Assembly (NCBI RefSeq): GCF_002211105.1 | Contig: NZ_JPUA01000003.1 | Coordinates: 62,001-126,000 of the forward strand | Direction: 5' to 3' | Length of the DNA stretch: 64,000 nt | Source of the DNA: Halomonas campaniensis | Lineage (GTDB): Bacteria > Pseudomonadota > Gammaproteobacteria > Pseudomonadales > Halomonadaceae | Shown here: positions 63,442-64,000 of the stretch, one piece after another | Layout of the letters: each line of letters begins with the position of its first letter | Position numbering within the stretch: the stretch's first letter is position 1 | The notes under the pieces: generated by a model | What the model saw: the letters and a program-made list of their open reading frames with translations, nothing else | Told to the model about the DNA's origin: nothing | Database searches by the model: none | Translations under genes and position numbers: made by a program

Positions 63442-64000
63442 ATGGCCATTGATTGGCAACCCTCAGCGTCTTTAGAAACGCTGCACGAACGGGCGCGGTT
63501 AATGGCCAAAGTGCGGGCTTTTTTTGCCCAGCGTGACGTGCTGGAAGTGGAAACCCCGGTATTGGGGCAGGGGGGCAGCACGGATGTGCACTTGGTATCA
63601 CTGCACACCTTGGCGCGGACAGACAAGGGGCAGCGCCGTCTATGGCTGCAAACCTCCCCTGAGTTCCATATGAAGCGCCTGCTTGCGGCGGGCAGTGGGC
63701 CGATCTTTCAGCTCGCGAGAAGCTTTCGTGACGGTGAAATCGGCGCCCGCCACAATATCGAGTTCACTATGCTGGAGTGGTATCGGCCGCAGTTTTCGCT
63801 GGATCAGTTGATTGATGAGACCGCGACGCTCATTATGTCGCTACTGCCCAGCTTCCCCGGCCCGCTTGTGCATTACCGCTACCGGGAGCTGTTTCATACC
63901 CACTTAGAAGTTGATCCCTTTACCACGTCACTGGATAAGCTCCGCTCGTTAGCCGCTGAGCGTGGGCAAATGTCCGTCAAAGCGCTGGCCAGTGAGGGGC
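63442..64000 (+). CDS. epmA: EF-P--(R)-beta-lysine ligase, 3' end cut by window
   Basis: The first 186 codons are visible; the frame runs off the window. AAGGAG stands five bases before the ATG. Class II lysyl-tRNA-synthetase-like motifs are present: FFAQRDVLEVETPVL, TSPEFHMKRLLAAG, QLARSFRDGE and FTMLEWYRP. EpmA has no anticodon domain and attaches beta-lysine to EF-P Lys34 using ATP. It is next to efp and opposite epmB. Confidence 0.94.
   Translation, partial: MAIDWQPSASLETLHERARLMAKVRAFFAQRDVLEVETPVLGQGGSTDVHLVSLHTLARTDKGQRRLWLQTSPEFHMKRLLAAGSGPIFQLARSFRDGEIGARHNIEFTMLEWYRPQFSLDQLIDETATLIMSLLPSFPGPLVHYRYRELFHTHLEVDPFTTSLDKLRSLAAERGQMSVKALASEG

Overview
The window looks like the chromosome of a moderately halophilic gammaproteobacterium of the Halomonas/Vreelandella type. 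The reasons are moderate-to-high GC, acidic proteins, many TRAP carriers, a six-gene Mrp Na+/H+ antiporter operon with fused A and B subunits, a bacterial voltage-gated sodium channel, and standard gammaproteobacterial genes (cmoA/cmoB/cmoM, rsmC, greB, nudF-yqiB-cpdA, parE/parC, efp/epmA/epmB). I see no rRNA, tRNA, insertion sequence, prophage or CRISPR array. The genus is an inference.

Layout. (1) 1-2.4 kb: the end of a TRAP large permease gene followed by a fructuronate-reductase-type dehydrogenase. (2) 2.4-8.3 kb: a D-amino-acid module made of a sodium:solute symporter, RidA, an N-acyl-D-amino-acid deacylase, an RpiR regulator and a divergent D-serine-dehydratase-like enzyme. (3) 8.3-17.7 kb: two minus-strand operons for unsaturated-uronate/2-keto-3-deoxygluconate catabolism. 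One is dctP-dctQ-dctM-kduI-kduD-iclR. The other is lacI-kdgK-2-hydroxyacid dehydrogenase-HAD phosphatase, with two matching LacI-type operators. (4) 17.8-30.2 kb: a PilZ/degenerate HD-GYP protein, an amidase, cmoM-rsmC, a SIMPL protein, greB, a TPR protein, nudF-yqiB-cpdA and cysD-cysN. (5) 30.2-31.2 kb: an Rpn-family nuclease with a well-placed internal start that could make a short C-terminal product. (6) 31.3-34.6 kb: tupBCA tungstate ABC transporter with a divergent helix-turn-helix/binding-protein regulator and a palindrome between them. (7) 34.7-40.9 kb: a DJ-1/PfpI protein, an App1-family protein, a membrane zinc peptidase, cmoA-cmoB and pgi. (8) 41-48.2 kb: parE, a chemoreceptor with its own sigma-28-like promoter and terminator, parC, serB. 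(9) 48.3-55.2 kb: the Mrp operon and, divergently, the sodium channel. (10) 55.3-64 kb: leuA, an unknown membrane protein, a PQQ dehydrogenase with a separately encoded membrane anchor, a Phd/PIN toxin-antitoxin pair, epmB, efp and the start of epmA.

How the parts fit. KduI, KduD and KdgK form a continuous route from 5-keto-4-deoxyuronate to KDPG, with TRAP import in the same operon; UxuB would feed fructuronate towards mannonate. No aldolase or mannonate dehydratase is in view, so the pathway must be completed elsewhere. In the D-amino-acid module, RidA fits as the scavenger of the enamine/imine made by the PLP enzyme. EpmB and EpmA make and attach the beta-lysine on EF-P Lys34. CmoA, CmoB and CmoM serve the wobble-uridine cmo5U pathway. 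Mrp and the Nav channel are, by inference, opposite arms of a sodium cycle.

The observations I think most deserve follow-up are the intragenic start in the Rpn gene, the tungstate regulator with its palindrome, the split PQQ dehydrogenase, the repeat and palindrome upstream of dctP, the ribosome-site-masking hairpin before nudF, and the structured intergenic stretch at 3.95-4.06 kb. All functional calls come from reading motifs and lengths; no database search was run.
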